From contig NZ_PXWF02000309.1 of NCBI RefSeq assembly GCF_003011895.2, positions 1 through 39,495 of the forward strand: a stretch of DNA of 39,495 nt, written 5' to 3'. Numbering within the stretch: position 1 is the stretch's first letter; every line of letters begins with the position of its first letter. The notes under the pieces are model-generated. The model searched no databases, was not told where the DNA came from, and saw only the letters and a list, made by a program, of their open reading frames with translations. Of the stretch, positions 29,827-39,300 are shown piece after piece. The translations under genes were made by a program, and so were the position numbers. Origin of the DNA: Massilia glaciei. Its GTDB lineage: Bacteria; Pseudomonadota; Gammaproteobacteria; Burkholderiales; Burkholderiaceae_D.

Positions 29827-32712
29827 TCACGCCAGGTCGTCGACCCTGGCCGATCGCAGGTCGGCGATCGCGCGCGCCACCGCGTTCTCGAGCTGCGGCA
29901 GCAGCGCCAGAGCGCCCTCGAGGGCGCCGCGCGAACACAGCGACTCGAGCCGCGTGGCAAGCTCGTGCAACTGCGAGCAATTGAAATAGCCGGCGCTGCC
30001 CTTGAGCGCGTGGAAGGCGGCCCCGCTCACGCCCGCGTCGCCCGCCAGCAACGCCTCGCGCGCCAGCGCCAGGCGGCGCGGCGCCTCCTCGATGAAGGCC
30101 TGCGTGATCTTGTCCATGTGCTGGGGCGAGACGCCGGGCAGCGGCACGATGCGGAATACGCCGTCCGGCGGTTCCGCCTTCGGCAGCGCGGGCGCGCGCG
30201 CCACGCGGGCGACGCCAAACTGGAGCGCCAGTTCGGCTTCCCTGTCGGGCGCCTGCTGCTGCTGCTGTTGCTGCTGCTGCGCCGCCTTCAGCGTCACCCC
30301 CTTGCCGAGCAAATCGCGGATGGTGTTTTCGATCTGGTCGTACAGGAGCGCCTCGTTGACCGGCTTGCTCAGGAAGCCGTCCATGCCCGCCGCCAGATAG
30401 CGCGCGCAATCGGGGCCGCTCACATTCGCCGTGAGCGCGACGACGGTGATGGCAGGGTCGCGCACGCGCGCCTCGTCGGTGCCGCCGCAGCGGATCAGGC
30501 GGGTGGCCTGCTCGCCATCCATGAGCGGCATGCGCCCGTCCATCAGCACCAGGTCGAAGTCGTCGGCGCTGAGCGCGCGCAGGGCCTCGAGCCCGTTCTC
30601 GGCGATCTGGACCCGGTGCCCCATGTTCTCGAGCAGGGTGCCGATGATGATCTGGTTGGTGCGCACGTCCTCGGCGCACAGCACGCGCAGCTGGTGGCTG
30701 TGGCGCTCGCGCACCTTGGGCGACTCGGGCTGCGGCGGCGCGATGCCGATCGCCAGCGGCAGCGTGAAGTGGAAGCGCGAGCCGACCCCGACTTCGCTCT
30801 CGACGCCGATGGTGCCCTTCATCAGGGTGACAAGCTCCTTGCAGATCGCCAGTCCGAGACCGGAGCCGCCGTAGCGGCGCGTGGTCGAGAGATCGGCCTG
30901 TTCGAATTTCTGGAACAGGCGGGCGCAGGTCTCCTTGCCGATGCCGGGCCCGCTGTCGGTGATCGAGAACGTGATCAGTGTCTGGTTGGCGTCGGACGCG
31001 CCCACGATCAGATCAAGCCGGACCCGGCCGGCTTCGGTGAATTTGATGGCGTTGCCAAGCAGGTTGATGAGGATCTGGCGCAGGCGCGTCGGGTCGCCGG
31101 CGACGTATTCCGGCAGCGCGTGCCTGAGACCGCACTCGAGTAGCAGGCTCTTGGCGTCGGCCTGGGTTTGCAGGATGCCGAGCGCGTCGTCGAGCACGGT
31201 GTCGAGCCTGAAGCTGACCGTTTCGAGCGTGAGCTTGCCGGCGTCGATCTTGGAAAAATCGAGCAGGTCGTTGAGGATCGCCAGCAGCGACTCGCCGTTG
31301 TGCAGGCCGATGCGCAGATATTCCTTGGTCCGTCCATGCACCGTCTGGTCGCGCAGCGCGAACTTGAGCATGCCGATCACCCCGGCCAGCGGGGTGCGTA
31401 TGTCGTGGCTCATGGCTGACAGAAAATCGATCCGGTGCCGGCTCACGACCTCGGCGTGGTCCTTGGCCAGCGTGAGCGCCTGGTTCACCTCGAGCAGTTG
31501 CGAGGTGCGCTCCTGCACCCGCTGCTCGAGGTTGTCGCGCAGCAGGCGGATCTGGTCGGCCAGCGCGAAGGCGAGCAGCAGGCCATCGAGCGTGCCGCCC
31601 AACAGCGTGAGCAACTGCGCGTTGTCGACCATCGCCGGGATCAGGCCGACGTTGGCCGGCAGGATCACAAAGCCCGGCAGCATCAGCGCGACGAACGCGA
31701 AAACGAAGAAGCGCGCCGGCTGGTAGCCCTTCCTCCAGGCCACGATGCCGCAGATCAGGGCCAGCAGCATCCAGATCGAGATCGCGATGGTGGCCAGGGT
31801 GTGGGCCCACGACAGCGCGAAAAAGCAGCTCGGCAGCAGCACCAGCGGCAGCACCAGGTTGATGACGCTGATCTTGGCCAGCCGCGGCGCCAACTGGTCG
31901 AGGCGCAGGAACTTCAGGTAGAACAGGGTCGAAAACACCGGCAGCAGGAAGAACGGCACGTAGTGCAGTTCGAGCACGCGCCAGCCGAACAGGTCGGCCG
32001 TGACGTGGAACGTCATGGCCCAGGCGGTGGCGTAGGTCAGCACGTAGACCGAATACCAGAGCGAGGCGCGGTCGCGCGTGATCGAATAGATGAAGAAGTT
32101 GAAAATGGCCAGCGCGAGCAGGGCGCCGAGCGAGCCGATGATGAGCAGGTTCTCGCGGTCGACCAGCTTGATGTAGTCGGCTTCGGGCGTGACCGAGATG
32201 ACCGGCATGCGCGCGTAGTAGGGGCTCGAAAAGCGCAGCGCCAGTTGATAGCTCACGCTCGGATTGAGCGTGATGTTTTTGCCGTAATGGAGGAAGTGTT
32301 CGTGCTTGGCGCGGTAGCCGGTGTGCAGCGTTTGCACGGTGCCGTCGGAGCCGAGCAGGCGCGCCTCGACTTTTTCGATCAGGGTGTCGCGCGGATCGAG
32401 CACCCATGCCGCCTCGTCGGTGTAGTTGCGCAGGTTGACCACCATCCAGTAGCTGCCGCCGAGCAGATCGACCTTCGCGGCCGGCTTGAGCGTCGCCTGC
32501 CATGCCGCCACGTCGCCGGCGGCGGCGGGGAAATGTTCGCCGTTGTCGAGGTACAGCAGCGCGTCGGGCAGCATCTCGCGGTCCTGCGCCTGTCCCAGCA
32601 CCACATCGCCGGGGGCGGCGTGGGCCGCGCCGGCGTGCATCAGCATCGCCAGGGCGAGCAGCGCAAACACGTAAAGGGCGCGCCGCATGCGCGCGAACCT
32701 GGAGGCCGTCAT
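29827..32712 (-). CDS. Hybrid sensor histidine kinase: 7TMR-DISM, HisKA, HATPase, receiver, Hpt
   Basis: 961 residues. A signal segment (YVFALLALAMLMHAGAAHA) is followed by a periplasmic sensory domain (~35-185) and seven membrane helices (~190-385), the 7TMR-DISM arrangement. Then a coiled coil (LRDNLEQRVQERTSQLLEVN), HisKA with the phospho-His in SAMSHDIRTPLAG (~437), and the ATPase boxes NLLGNAIKFT, DSGPGIG and GSGLGLAICKEL. The receiver has LVLMDGRMPLMDG (Asp ~725). A nine-Gln linker (~816) leads to an Hpt domain with AFHALKGSAGYFN (His ~899). It is a complete four-step phosphorelay protein; its target regulator is unknown. An in-frame ATG at 32688 (MRRALYVF) may be the true start, as it gives a better signal peptide. 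Confidence 0.93.
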   Translation of the reverse strand: MTASRFARMRRALYVFALLALAMLMHAGAAHAAPGDVVLGQAQDREMLPDALLYLDNGEHFPAAAGDVAAWQATLKPAAKVDLLGGSYWMVVNLRNYTDEAAWVLDPRDTLIEKVEARLLGSDGTVQTLHTGYRAKHEHFLHYGKNITLNPSVSYQLALRFSSPYYARMPVISVTPEADYIKLVDRENLLIIGSLGALLALAIFNFFIYSITRDRASLWYSVYVLTYATAWAMTFHVTADLFGWRVLELHYVPFFLLPVFSTLFYLKFLRLDQLAPRLAKISVINLVLPLVLLPSCFFALSWAHTLATIAISIWMLLALICGIVAWRKGYQPARFFVFAFVALMLPGFVILPANVGLIPAMVDNAQLLTLLGGTLDGLLLAFALADQIRLLRDNLEQRVQERTSQLLEVNQALTLAKDHAEVVSRHRIDFLSAMSHDIRTPLAGVIGMLKFALRDQTVHGRTKEYLRIGLHNGESLLAILNDLLDFSKIDAGKLTLETVSFRLDTVLDDALGILQTQADAKSLLLECGLRHALPEYVAGDPTRLRQILINLLGNAIKFTEAGRVRLDLIVGASDANQTLITFSITDSGPGIGKETCARLFQKFEQADLSTTRRYGGSGLGLAICKELVTLMKGTIGVESEVGVGSRFHFTLPLAIGIAPPQPESPKVRERHSHQLRVLCAEDVRTNQIIIGTLLENMGHRVQIAENGLEALRALSADDFDLVLMDGRMPLMDGEQATRLIRCGGTDEARVRDPAITVVALTANVSGPDCARYLAAGMDGFLSKPVNEALLYDQIENTIRDLLGKGVTLKAAQQQQQQQQQAPDREAELALQFGVARVARAPALPKAEPPDGVFRIVPLPGVSPQHMDKITQAFIEEAPRRLALAREALLAGDAGVSGAAFHALKGSAGYFNCSQLHELATRLESLCSRGALEGALALLPQLENAVARAIADLRSARVDDLA

Positions 32713-32871
32713 CGCGGCGCCGGCAGGTCAGGCACGAAACAAAGGGGGCGTGGAGTGCGCATGTGATTCTAATTTGTGAACATGGGACCACGCGCGGGCA
32801 GGAAATGTTTCCATTGTGCCCAGAAGGGTCGAGGCCCATTCTAATCCACAATGCACAATCGAAACAAAAAA

Positions 32872-33759
32872 TTAACCGCCGCCGGCGCGGGGCCCGGGCG
32901 CGCGCGCGACGACGCGGAACGTGAGCTCGAGCGGGTCGCGCACCTGCATGGCGCCGCCCATGATCGACATCGGGACGATGCCAAAGTCGGTCTGCAGCAG
33001 CGTCAGGGCGCCGCTGGCGGTGACGCCGCCGGCGCTGCGTTCAAGGCGGGTCGGCACCACGTAGTCGCGGCTGACGCCGTGCAGCGTGACCGTCAGGCGC
33101 ATGGCGCCCGCAACTCGCCGCGCCCGCAGCAGCACCAGCGGAAAGCGCTCCGCCTCGAGCACCCGGCCCAGCATATTCCTGCGCGTGCCTTCGACCGCCT
33201 CGGCCGGGGGCTGGGTGTCGAGTCCCGCTTTCCGGCGCAGCGCGGGCTCGTCGACCGTCATCTGGTCGAGCCGGAATTGGAAGTCGGCGCGGCCGTCGTC
33301 GGGCGCGACAAAGCCGCTGATCGCGCGGCTGGCCACCACGTGGTCGTGCCCGAGCCGCGCGAGCACGCCGCCGCGGCGCACCGTGACGGTGATCAGCGAC
33401 TGCGCGGGGTCGATCGCATACACCTTTTTGCCGGCGCCGTGGGCCTGCTGGTACCAGCCGTATTGCTGCGCCGGCACCGGCGCGGCCGCCGGCGCGGATC
33501 GCGGCGCGGATCGCGGCGCGGCCTGCGGCGCCGATCGCGGCACGGCCGGCGGCGCGGATCGCTGCACGGGGCTCGGGATGGATAGCGGCACGGACTGCGG
33601 CGTCGATTGCGGCGCGGACGGCGGCGTGGACGGCGGCGGTGCCGGTCCGGCGCATGCCGCCAACACTGCCAGAAGCGGCAACAGGGTCTTGGTCTTGATT
33701 TGGCTTACCTCCGCGGTTGGAATGGCCTTGGCCAGGGGCCGCCGCGCGGCGGCCTCCAT
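32872..33759 (-). CDS. YceI family lipoprotein with Pro/Ser-rich linker
   Basis: 295 residues from the only canonical in-frame start. [16 protein letters not shown] is a lipoprotein signal with lipobox LAAC, so the mature protein would begin at that Cys. A ~65-residue low-complexity linker of SAP/PQS units, coded by 12-bp repeats (33490-33645), follows. The YceI domain then runs from [20 protein letters not shown] through [58 protein letters not shown] to a final beta stretch. YceI proteins are lipocalin-like isoprenoid or lipid binders. The 33759 start adds ~20 unlikely residues before the signal; see the ribosome-site entry for a probable ATC start at 33699. Confidence 0.8.
   Translation of the reverse strand: MEAAARRPLAKAIPTAEVSQIKTKTLLPLLAVLAACAGPAPPPSTPPSAPQSTPQSVPLSIPSPVQRSAPPAVPRSAPQAAPRSAPRSAPAAAPVPAQQYGWYQQAHGAGKKVYAIDPAQSLITVTVRRGGVLARLGHDHVVASRAISGFVAPDDGRADFQFRLDQMTVDEPALRRKAGLDTQPPAEAVEGTRRNMLGRVLEAERFPLVLLRARRVAGAMRLTVTLHGVSRDYVVPTRLERSAGGVTASGALTLLQTDFGIVPMSIMGGAMQVRDPLELTFRVVARAPGPRAGGG
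33697..33712 (-). promoter_or_regulatory. Ribosome site pointing to an ATC start for the YceI gene
   Basis: On the minus strand GGAGGT (33712-33707) is a perfect Shine-Dalgarno sequence, followed after seven bases by ATC AAG ACC AAG ACC (from 33699), exactly where a lipoprotein signal ([15 protein letters not shown]) should begin. ATC stands where ATG is expected. No ATG, GTG or TTG lies between it and the start at 33759. Confidence 0.6.
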
Positions 33760-33880
33760 TCAATCTAAAGTGAAAGGAAGCCCCTGTCAACGCGCGCGCG
33801 CCGCCGATGGGCAAGCGCGCAAGCGTCGAAGGCGCTATTATTCTGCACACCACGTTGTCCATCTCCCAATAGAGGATGCC

Positions 33881-34600
33881 ATGATCGACCTGTACTCGGC
33901 GGCCACCCCCAACGGCCACAAAATATCGATTGCGCTCGAAGAACTGGCGCTGCCGTACACCCTGCACACGCTCGAGCTGTCCAAGAACGAACAGAAGAAT
34001 GCCTCCTTCCTCGCCATCAATCCGAACGGGCGCATACCGGCGATCGTCGACCGTGATCCGGAGGATTTCGCCGTTTTCGAATCGGGCGCCATCTTGCTGT
34101 ACCTGGCCGAGAAGACCGGCCGGCTGATGCCGCAGGAGGCCAAGGCCCGCTCGCGCGTGGTGCAATGGCTGATGTTCCAGATGGGCGGCATCGGACCGAT
34201 GATGGGCCAGGCGAATGTGTTCTACCGCTACTTCCCCGAAAAAATCCAGCCCGCCATCGACCGCTACCAGGGCGAGAGCAAGCGCCTGTTCCGCGTGCTC
34301 GACGGCCAGCTCAAAGACCACGAATACCTGGCCGGCGATTATTCGATCGCCGACATCGCCAACTGGGCGTGGGTGCGCACCCATAAATGGTCGGGCGTGG
34401 ACATCGACGACCTGCCCAACCTGAGGCGTTGGGTCGACGCGATCCGGGCCCGCCCGGCGGTGCAAAAAGGCTTGCTGATGCCGGCCTCTGTGCGCGACAT
34501 CAGCGACGACCCGGTGGCGGCCGAAAAATTCGCCGCGCACGCGCGCACCATGCTCGAAACCGGACAGTCACGCAACGAACCAAGCAAGGGACAACCATGA
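33881..34600 (+). CDS. Glutathione S-transferase, Nu class (YfcG-like)
   Basis: 239 residues. The N-terminal thioredoxin-fold domain has [21 protein letters not shown], with the T-x-N-G-x-K motif of the YfcG/YghU group that uses the Thr/Asn instead of Tyr/Ser to hold glutathione, then [11 protein letters not shown] (cis-Pro) and [12 protein letters not shown]. The C-terminal helical domain includes [19 protein letters not shown], a Nu-class marker. Family members have disulfide reductase activity with glutathione. GAGG lies about six bases before the ATG. Its stop TGA overlaps the ATG of a micro-ORF chain leading into a second GST gene. Confidence 0.92.
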   Translation: MIDLYSAATPNGHKISIALEELALPYTLHTLELSKNEQKNASFLAINPNGRIPAIVDRDPEDFAVFESGAILLYLAEKTGRLMPQEAKARSRVVQWLMFQMGGIGPMMGQANVFYRYFPEKIQPAIDRYQGESKRLFRVLDGQLKDHEYLAGDYSIADIANWAWVRTHKWSGVDIDDLPNLRRWVDAIRARPAVQKGLLMPASVRDISDDPVAAEKFAAHARTMLETGQSRNEPSKGQP

Positions 34601-34640
34601 AACTCAAAGAAAAATCATGAAGCTCAAAGGAAAATCATGA
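34597..34640 (+). other. Two tandem 7-codon micro-ORFs linking the two GST genes
   Basis: A 20-bp unit is present as near-identical copies at 34597-34616 and 34617-34636, with a third partial copy beginning at the GST2 start (34637). Each full unit codes a start, a few codons and a ribosome site for the next: MKLKEKS then MKLKGKS, both ended by the TGA of an ATGA overlap with the next ATG. The first ATG overlaps the stop of the upstream GST gene; the third ATG is the start of the downstream one. Ribosomes could therefore pass down by re-initiation. Translation of the micro-ORFs is inference. Confidence 0.7.
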
Positions 34641-35260
34641 AACTCTATAGCAGCACGTTCGCGCCCAACCCCCGCCGCGTCACGATGTTCATCGCCGAGA
34701 AGGGCATCGAGGGCATCGAGACGGTCATGATCGACCTCGGCGCCGACGAGCACCGAGGCGCCGCCTTCCTGGCCGTAAATCCGCTCGGCCGGGTGCCCGC
34801 GCTTGAACTCGACGAAGGCCGGGTGCTGTGCGAAACGCGCGCCATCTGCAGCTACCTCGAGGGCTTGCATCCGGCGCCCAACCTGATGGGCGAGGGCTTC
34901 GACGAGCACGCGTTCATCGAAATGGCGGACCGCCGCGTCGAGATGCATCTGTTCGCCGGCATCGCCAACGCGGTGCGCCACTGCCATCCCGGACTGGCCA
35001 GCCTCGAAAAGCCGCAGTTTCCCGAGTTTGGCGCCTCGCAGGGCGAGAAAATGCGCGATGCCGCGCGCTGGCTCGACGGCGAGTTGTCGCGCCACGCGTA
35101 TGTGGCGGGCGAGCGCTTCACGGTGGCCGACATCACCGCGTTCTGCGCGCTCGAATTCGGCCGCGGACTCATGAAATTCCGGCCCGGCGCCGAGGGCATG
35201 ACCCATTTGCAGGAATGGCGCGACCGCATCGCGGCGCGTCCTACGGCCAGCCGGCCATGA
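34637..35260 (+). CDS. Glutathione S-transferase family protein
   Basis: 207 residues. N-terminal domain: MKLYSSTFAPNPRRVTMFIAEKG (Ser near the start as possible glutathione contact), then NPLGRVPALELDEGRVLCETRAICSYLE with the cis-Pro and the Glu-Thr that bind the gamma-glutamyl part. The C-terminal helical domain carries the folding motif YVAGERFTVADITAFCALEF (N-capping box S/T-x-x-D). Class not certain; different from its neighbour. Substrate unknown. The ribosome site AAAGGA sits in the second repeat copy upstream. Confidence 0.9.
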   Translation: MKLYSSTFAPNPRRVTMFIAEKGIEGIETVMIDLGADEHRGAAFLAVNPLGRVPALELDEGRVLCETRAICSYLEGLHPAPNLMGEGFDEHAFIEMADRRVEMHLFAGIANAVRHCHPGLASLEKPQFPEFGASQGEKMRDAARWLDGELSRHAYVAGERFTVADITAFCALEFGRGLMKFRPGAEGMTHLQEWRDRIAARPTASRP

Positions 35261-35280
35261 TCGATAAAATAGTTGACGTC

Positions 35281-35468
35281 TTCCCCGCGAAGGCGCAAAC
35301 GCATGCGTTTGCCCCATGCTGAGCGTGGCTTATAAGCGGAGTTCAAACCCTCAGACCCGGGAACTGTGCGTCTAAACTTTTGGAAGGTGCATAATCGCAT
35401 GCCCACTATGGTTCCCGCCTTCGCGGGGTCGAGGTTGACTATGGGGCCCCGCCTTCGCTGCGATGACG
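35281..35468. repeat. Dispersed-type palindromic repeats (CCCGCCTTCGCGGG)
   Basis: TTCCCCGCGAAGGCG (35281-35295), TTCCCGCCTTCGCGGGG (35412-35428) and CCCCGCCTTCGCTGCGATGACG (from 35447) are related, the second forming a hairpin CCCGC-CTTC-GCGGG. This looks like the short extragenic palindromes common in these bacteria. They lie between the convergent ends of GST2 and the CheR-like gene, where a hairpin could also stop transcription. Nothing else is seen in 35261-35525. Confidence 0.55.
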
Positions 35469-35525
35469 TTGATCCAGTGCGCTTGCGCGCGGGTGACGTG
35501 ACTATTGCGAGCTTCACCGAAGCGG

Positions 35526-36347
35526 CTACGCGATGCGCTTGTACCACGGCTCATTCGCAAGCATGGCCTGGAAACTGGCATCGAAGGCATCGCCATCGTC
35601 CACGCGGTCGATCGCGAGCGCGCCAAACAGCGACAAGCTCTCGTGGAACAGGCGCAGCGCCCGCTGGCGCAACACCGGTCCGAAGTCGGGCAGGGCGTTG
35701 CGCCCCACAATCACCTGGAATTCGTTGAACGAGGCATCGGTGACCAGGTTGTACTGCGCCCAGGTGATGCGCGCGCGCAGATGCGGCAGCAGCACCGCGC
35801 GCCCCTCCTCGACCGACAGATAATCGGCCAGCTTCCCGGTCCCGCCGCTCCTGGCGTAGTTGTCCTCGTACTCGGCCATGCGCGCGGCCGGAAAACCCGC
35901 CCCGCGGGCGTCGGCCAGCAGGTCCTCGTTCGACACCGTCGCAAAAATCTCGGTGCGCGCGAGCAACGCCTCCTCGGCCAGCACGATCGCCAGCGTCCAC
36001 GCCTCGCCCGCGCCGGCGCACTCGGCCAGCCAGATTCTCGGCATCGCCGAGCCGCGCAGGTAGCCCGGCAAGACGCTGCGCAGGGCGCGCGCGTGCGCCG
36101 GATCGTCGAACGGCTGCCCGTGCTGCACGCTCAGCGCGCGCAGCAGCGCCGGGCCGGCCCCGGCCTCGTGCAGCACGCGCTCCTGCAGCGCCGACACCGT
36201 CGCCAGCCCGTGGCGCGCCATCAGCGACTCCAGCTTGCGCTTGAGCGCGGCCCGGTCGTGCCCGCGGAAGTCGAATCCATAGCATTGGAACAGGGCCTCG
36301 AGCAGCAGGTCGATCTCGAGTTCTTCGGTCGCCAGCGCGGTGTGCAT
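35526..36347 (-). CDS. CheR-like methyltransferase with altered SAM motif
   Basis: 273 residues. Domain 1 (~10-70): LEIDLLLEALFQCYGFDFRGHDRAALKRKLES, as in CheR. The SAM domain begins PRIWLAECAGAGEAWTLAIVLAE where active CheR has xxGCSTGEExYSLA: the first Gly is Glu and the second Glu is Ala. Next, IFATVSNEDLLADA stands for the usual ATDIDxxAL, missing the Asp that holds the ribose. EYEDNYARSGG, HNLV-like YNLVTDASFNEFQVIVGRN and ALRLFHESLSLFGAL keep the fold. The protein is probably CheR-derived but weak or inactive, perhaps a scaffold for the kinase whose gene ends 14 bases upstream. Start 36347 is chosen as the first sensible ATG. Confidence 0.8.
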   Translation of the reverse strand: MHTALATEELEIDLLLEALFQCYGFDFRGHDRAALKRKLESLMARHGLATVSALQERVLHEAGAGPALLRALSVQHGQPFDDPAHARALRSVLPGYLRGSAMPRIWLAECAGAGEAWTLAIVLAEEALLARTEIFATVSNEDLLADARGAGFPAARMAEYEDNYARSGGTGKLADYLSVEEGRAVLLPHLRARITWAQYNLVTDASFNEFQVIVGRNALPDFGPVLRQRALRLFHESLSLFGALAIDRVDDGDAFDASFQAMLANEPWYKRIA

Positions 36348-36361
36348 GCCAACGGCGCCGG

Positions 36362-39300
36362 TCAATGCAGCCACACCCGCATCAGCGACAGCAGTTGCGC
36401 CACATCGACCGGCTTGGTGATGTAGTCGGAGGCGCCTGCGGCGATGCACTTGTCGCGGTCGCCCTTCATCGCCTTGGCGGTGAGCGTGATGATCGGCAGC
36501 GACTTGAACTTGGGGATGCGCCGGATCGCGCGCATCGTGTCGTAGCCGTCCATCTCCGGCATCATGATGTCCATCAGGACGATCTCGATGCTCGAATCCT
36601 TCTCGAGCACCTCGATGCCGTCGCGCCCGTTTTCGGCGAACGAGACCTGCATCTGCTGGCGCTCGAGCAGCGAACTGAGCGCGAAAATGTTGCGCAGGTC
36701 GTCATCGACGATCAGCACCTTGCGCCCGGCCAGGCCGCCGTCGGCCGCGTGCACCTCCTCGATCATGCGCCGCTGCAGCTCGGGCAGGCTGGCGTGCGAG
36801 CGGTGCAGGAACAGCGCCGTCTCGTCGAGCAGGCGTTCGGGCGAGCGCGCGTCCTTGATCACGATCGTCTTGGCGTAGCGCTTGAGCTTTGTGACCTCTT
36901 TGCGGTTGAGCTCCTTGGCCGTGTAGATCACGATCGGCAGGTCGCGCAGCGCCGGGTCCTTGCCGATCAGGTCGAGCAGGTCGAAGCCGCTGATGTCGGG
37001 CAGCGTCAGGTCGAGCACCATGCAGTCGAAATGCGAGGAGCGCAGCGCCTCGAGCGCGGCCTGGCCGGTTTCGACGGCGACGATGCGCAGGTCGGCGTCG
37101 CCGATCAGCGCCACGATCGAGTCGCGCTGCATTTTCTCGTCGTCGACCACCAGCAGGCTGCGCTTGCCGCCGAGCAGGAACTTCTGGATCCGCGTGAACT
37201 CCTCCTGCAGCGCCTCGCGCGTGACCGGCTTGTTGATGTACGAAATGGCGCCCTGGCGCAGCGCGCGCTCGCGCTCGCGCAGGCTCGACATCACGTGCAC
37301 CGGGATGTGGCGCGTGCTCGGGTCGCGCTTGAGGCGGTCGAGCACCGTGAAGCCGTCGATGTCGGGCAGGTCGATGTCGAGCAGGATCGCCGACGGCAGG
37401 TAGTCGCGCGCCATCGACAGCGCCGAGTCGCCCTGGTGCGTCACGACGGCCTTAAAGTTCTTCTCGCGCGCGAACTCGAGCACCTGTTTGGCGAAGCGCA
37501 CGTCGTCCTCGATGATCAGCACCGAGGGGTCGCCCGGCGCGACCAGGCTGCGGTCGTCGAGCATGCCGGCGTATTCGATCGCGGGCGGCCCGCCCGCGTC
37601 GTCGGCCGCCTCGCTCGCCAGCAGCAGAGGCGCGCCGGCATACACCACCTGCGCCTGCGGCGCCGACAGGCGCGCCTGCGGCTGGCGCGCCTGGTCGTAG
37701 TTGATGAAGCCGGCCCGGTTGTACGGCAGGAACAGGGTGAAGGTGCTGCCCTGGCCGACCACCGATTCGACCCGGATCTCGCCGCCCAGCAGGCGCGCCA
37801 GTTCGCGCGAGATCGACAGGCCGAGGCCGGTGCCGCCGTATTTGCGGGCGGTCGAGCCGTCGGCCTGCTGGAACGCCTCGAAGATGAGCTGCAGCTTGTC
37901 CGAGGCGATGCCCACGCCGGTGTCGCGCACCGTGAAGGCGAGCACCGCGTCGGCGTGCACCAGGTTCGGATGGTCGCTGGTCCAGCCGCTCGTGACCAGG
38001 CCGATCTCGAGCTGCACCTGGCCGTGGCTGGTGAACTTGAACGCGTTCGAGAGCAGGTTCTTGAGCACCTGCTGCAGGCGCGTGGTGTCGGTCATGACGG
38101 CCGTCGGCAGCGCCTCGGCCAGGTCCACCGAGAAGGCGAGGTGCTTGGCCTCGGCCATGTGGCGGAAGGTGCGGTCGACGTAGTTGCGCAGGTTCGTGAA
38201 GCGGTACTCCGAGACGTCGAGCGTGACGGTGCCGGACTCGATCTTGGACAGGTCGAGGATGTCGTTGATCAGCGTGAGCAGGTCGGAGCCCGAGCCGTGG
38301 ATGGTGCGCGCGAACTCGACCTGCTTGCCCGACAGGTTGCCCTCGGGGTTGTCGGACAGCTGCTGGGCCAGGATCAGCAGCGAATTGAGCGGGGTGCGCA
38401 ATTCGTGCGACATGTTGGCCAGGAACTCGGACTTGTACTTCGACGACAGCGCGAGCTGGGTCGCCTTTTCCTCGAGCGCCAGCTTGGCCTGCTCGACCTC
38501 GCGGTTTTTGCGCTCGACCTCGATGTTTTGCTCCGACAACAGGCGCGCCTTCTCGGCCAGCTCCTGGTTGGTCTGTTGCAGCTCCTGCGCGAGCGACTGC
38601 GACTGCGTCAGCAGTGACTCGGTGCGGCTGTTGGCCTCGATCGTGTTGAGCACCACGCCGATCGACTCCATCAACTGGTCGAGGAACGACAGGTGGGTCT
38701 CGGTGAAGCGGTCGAGCGAGGCGATCTCGATGACCGCCTTGACCTGCTGCTCGAACAGGATCGGCAGCACCACGATGTTGGTCGGCGGCGCCGCGCCCAG
38801 GCCCGACGAGACCACGATGTAATCGCGCGGCACGTCGGTGAGCCAGATCCGGCTCTTCTCGAGCGCGCACTGTCCGACCAGGCCCTCGCCCGGCAGGAAC
38901 GAGGTGGCCAGCTTGCGGCTCGAGCGGTAGCCGTAGCTGGCGATCATGCGCAGTCGCGCGTCGAGCTCCTTCGAGTCCATCATGTAGAACACGCCGTGGT
39001 GGGCCGACACCAGCGGCGCGAGCTCCGACAAAATGAGCTTGGTCACGGCCTGCAGGTCGCGCTGGCCCTGCAGCAGGCGGGTGAAGCGCGCCAAGTTGGT
39101 CTTGAGCCAATCCTGCTGCGCGTTCTTCTGGGTCGTCTCCTTGAGGTTGCGGATCATCTCGTTGATGTTGTCCTTGAGGTAGGACACCTCGCCGCGCGCC
39201 TCCACCTGGATCGAACGCGACAAGTCGCCGCGGGTCACCGCCGTCGCCACCTCGGCGATCGCGCGCACCTGGTTGGTCAGGTTCGCCGCCAGCTGGTTCA

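Noticed and set aside
29553-29984. Small membrane protein after dnaK
   Set aside because: Only ~25 residues look protein-like, no ribosome site, and the frame runs through the REP-like palindrome into Arg-rich shadow sequence.
36365-38617. A 750-codon plus-strand frame opposite the giant kinase
   Set aside because: Repetitive Val/Leu/Arg/His composition of an antisense shadow; the kinase on the other strand is unmistakable.
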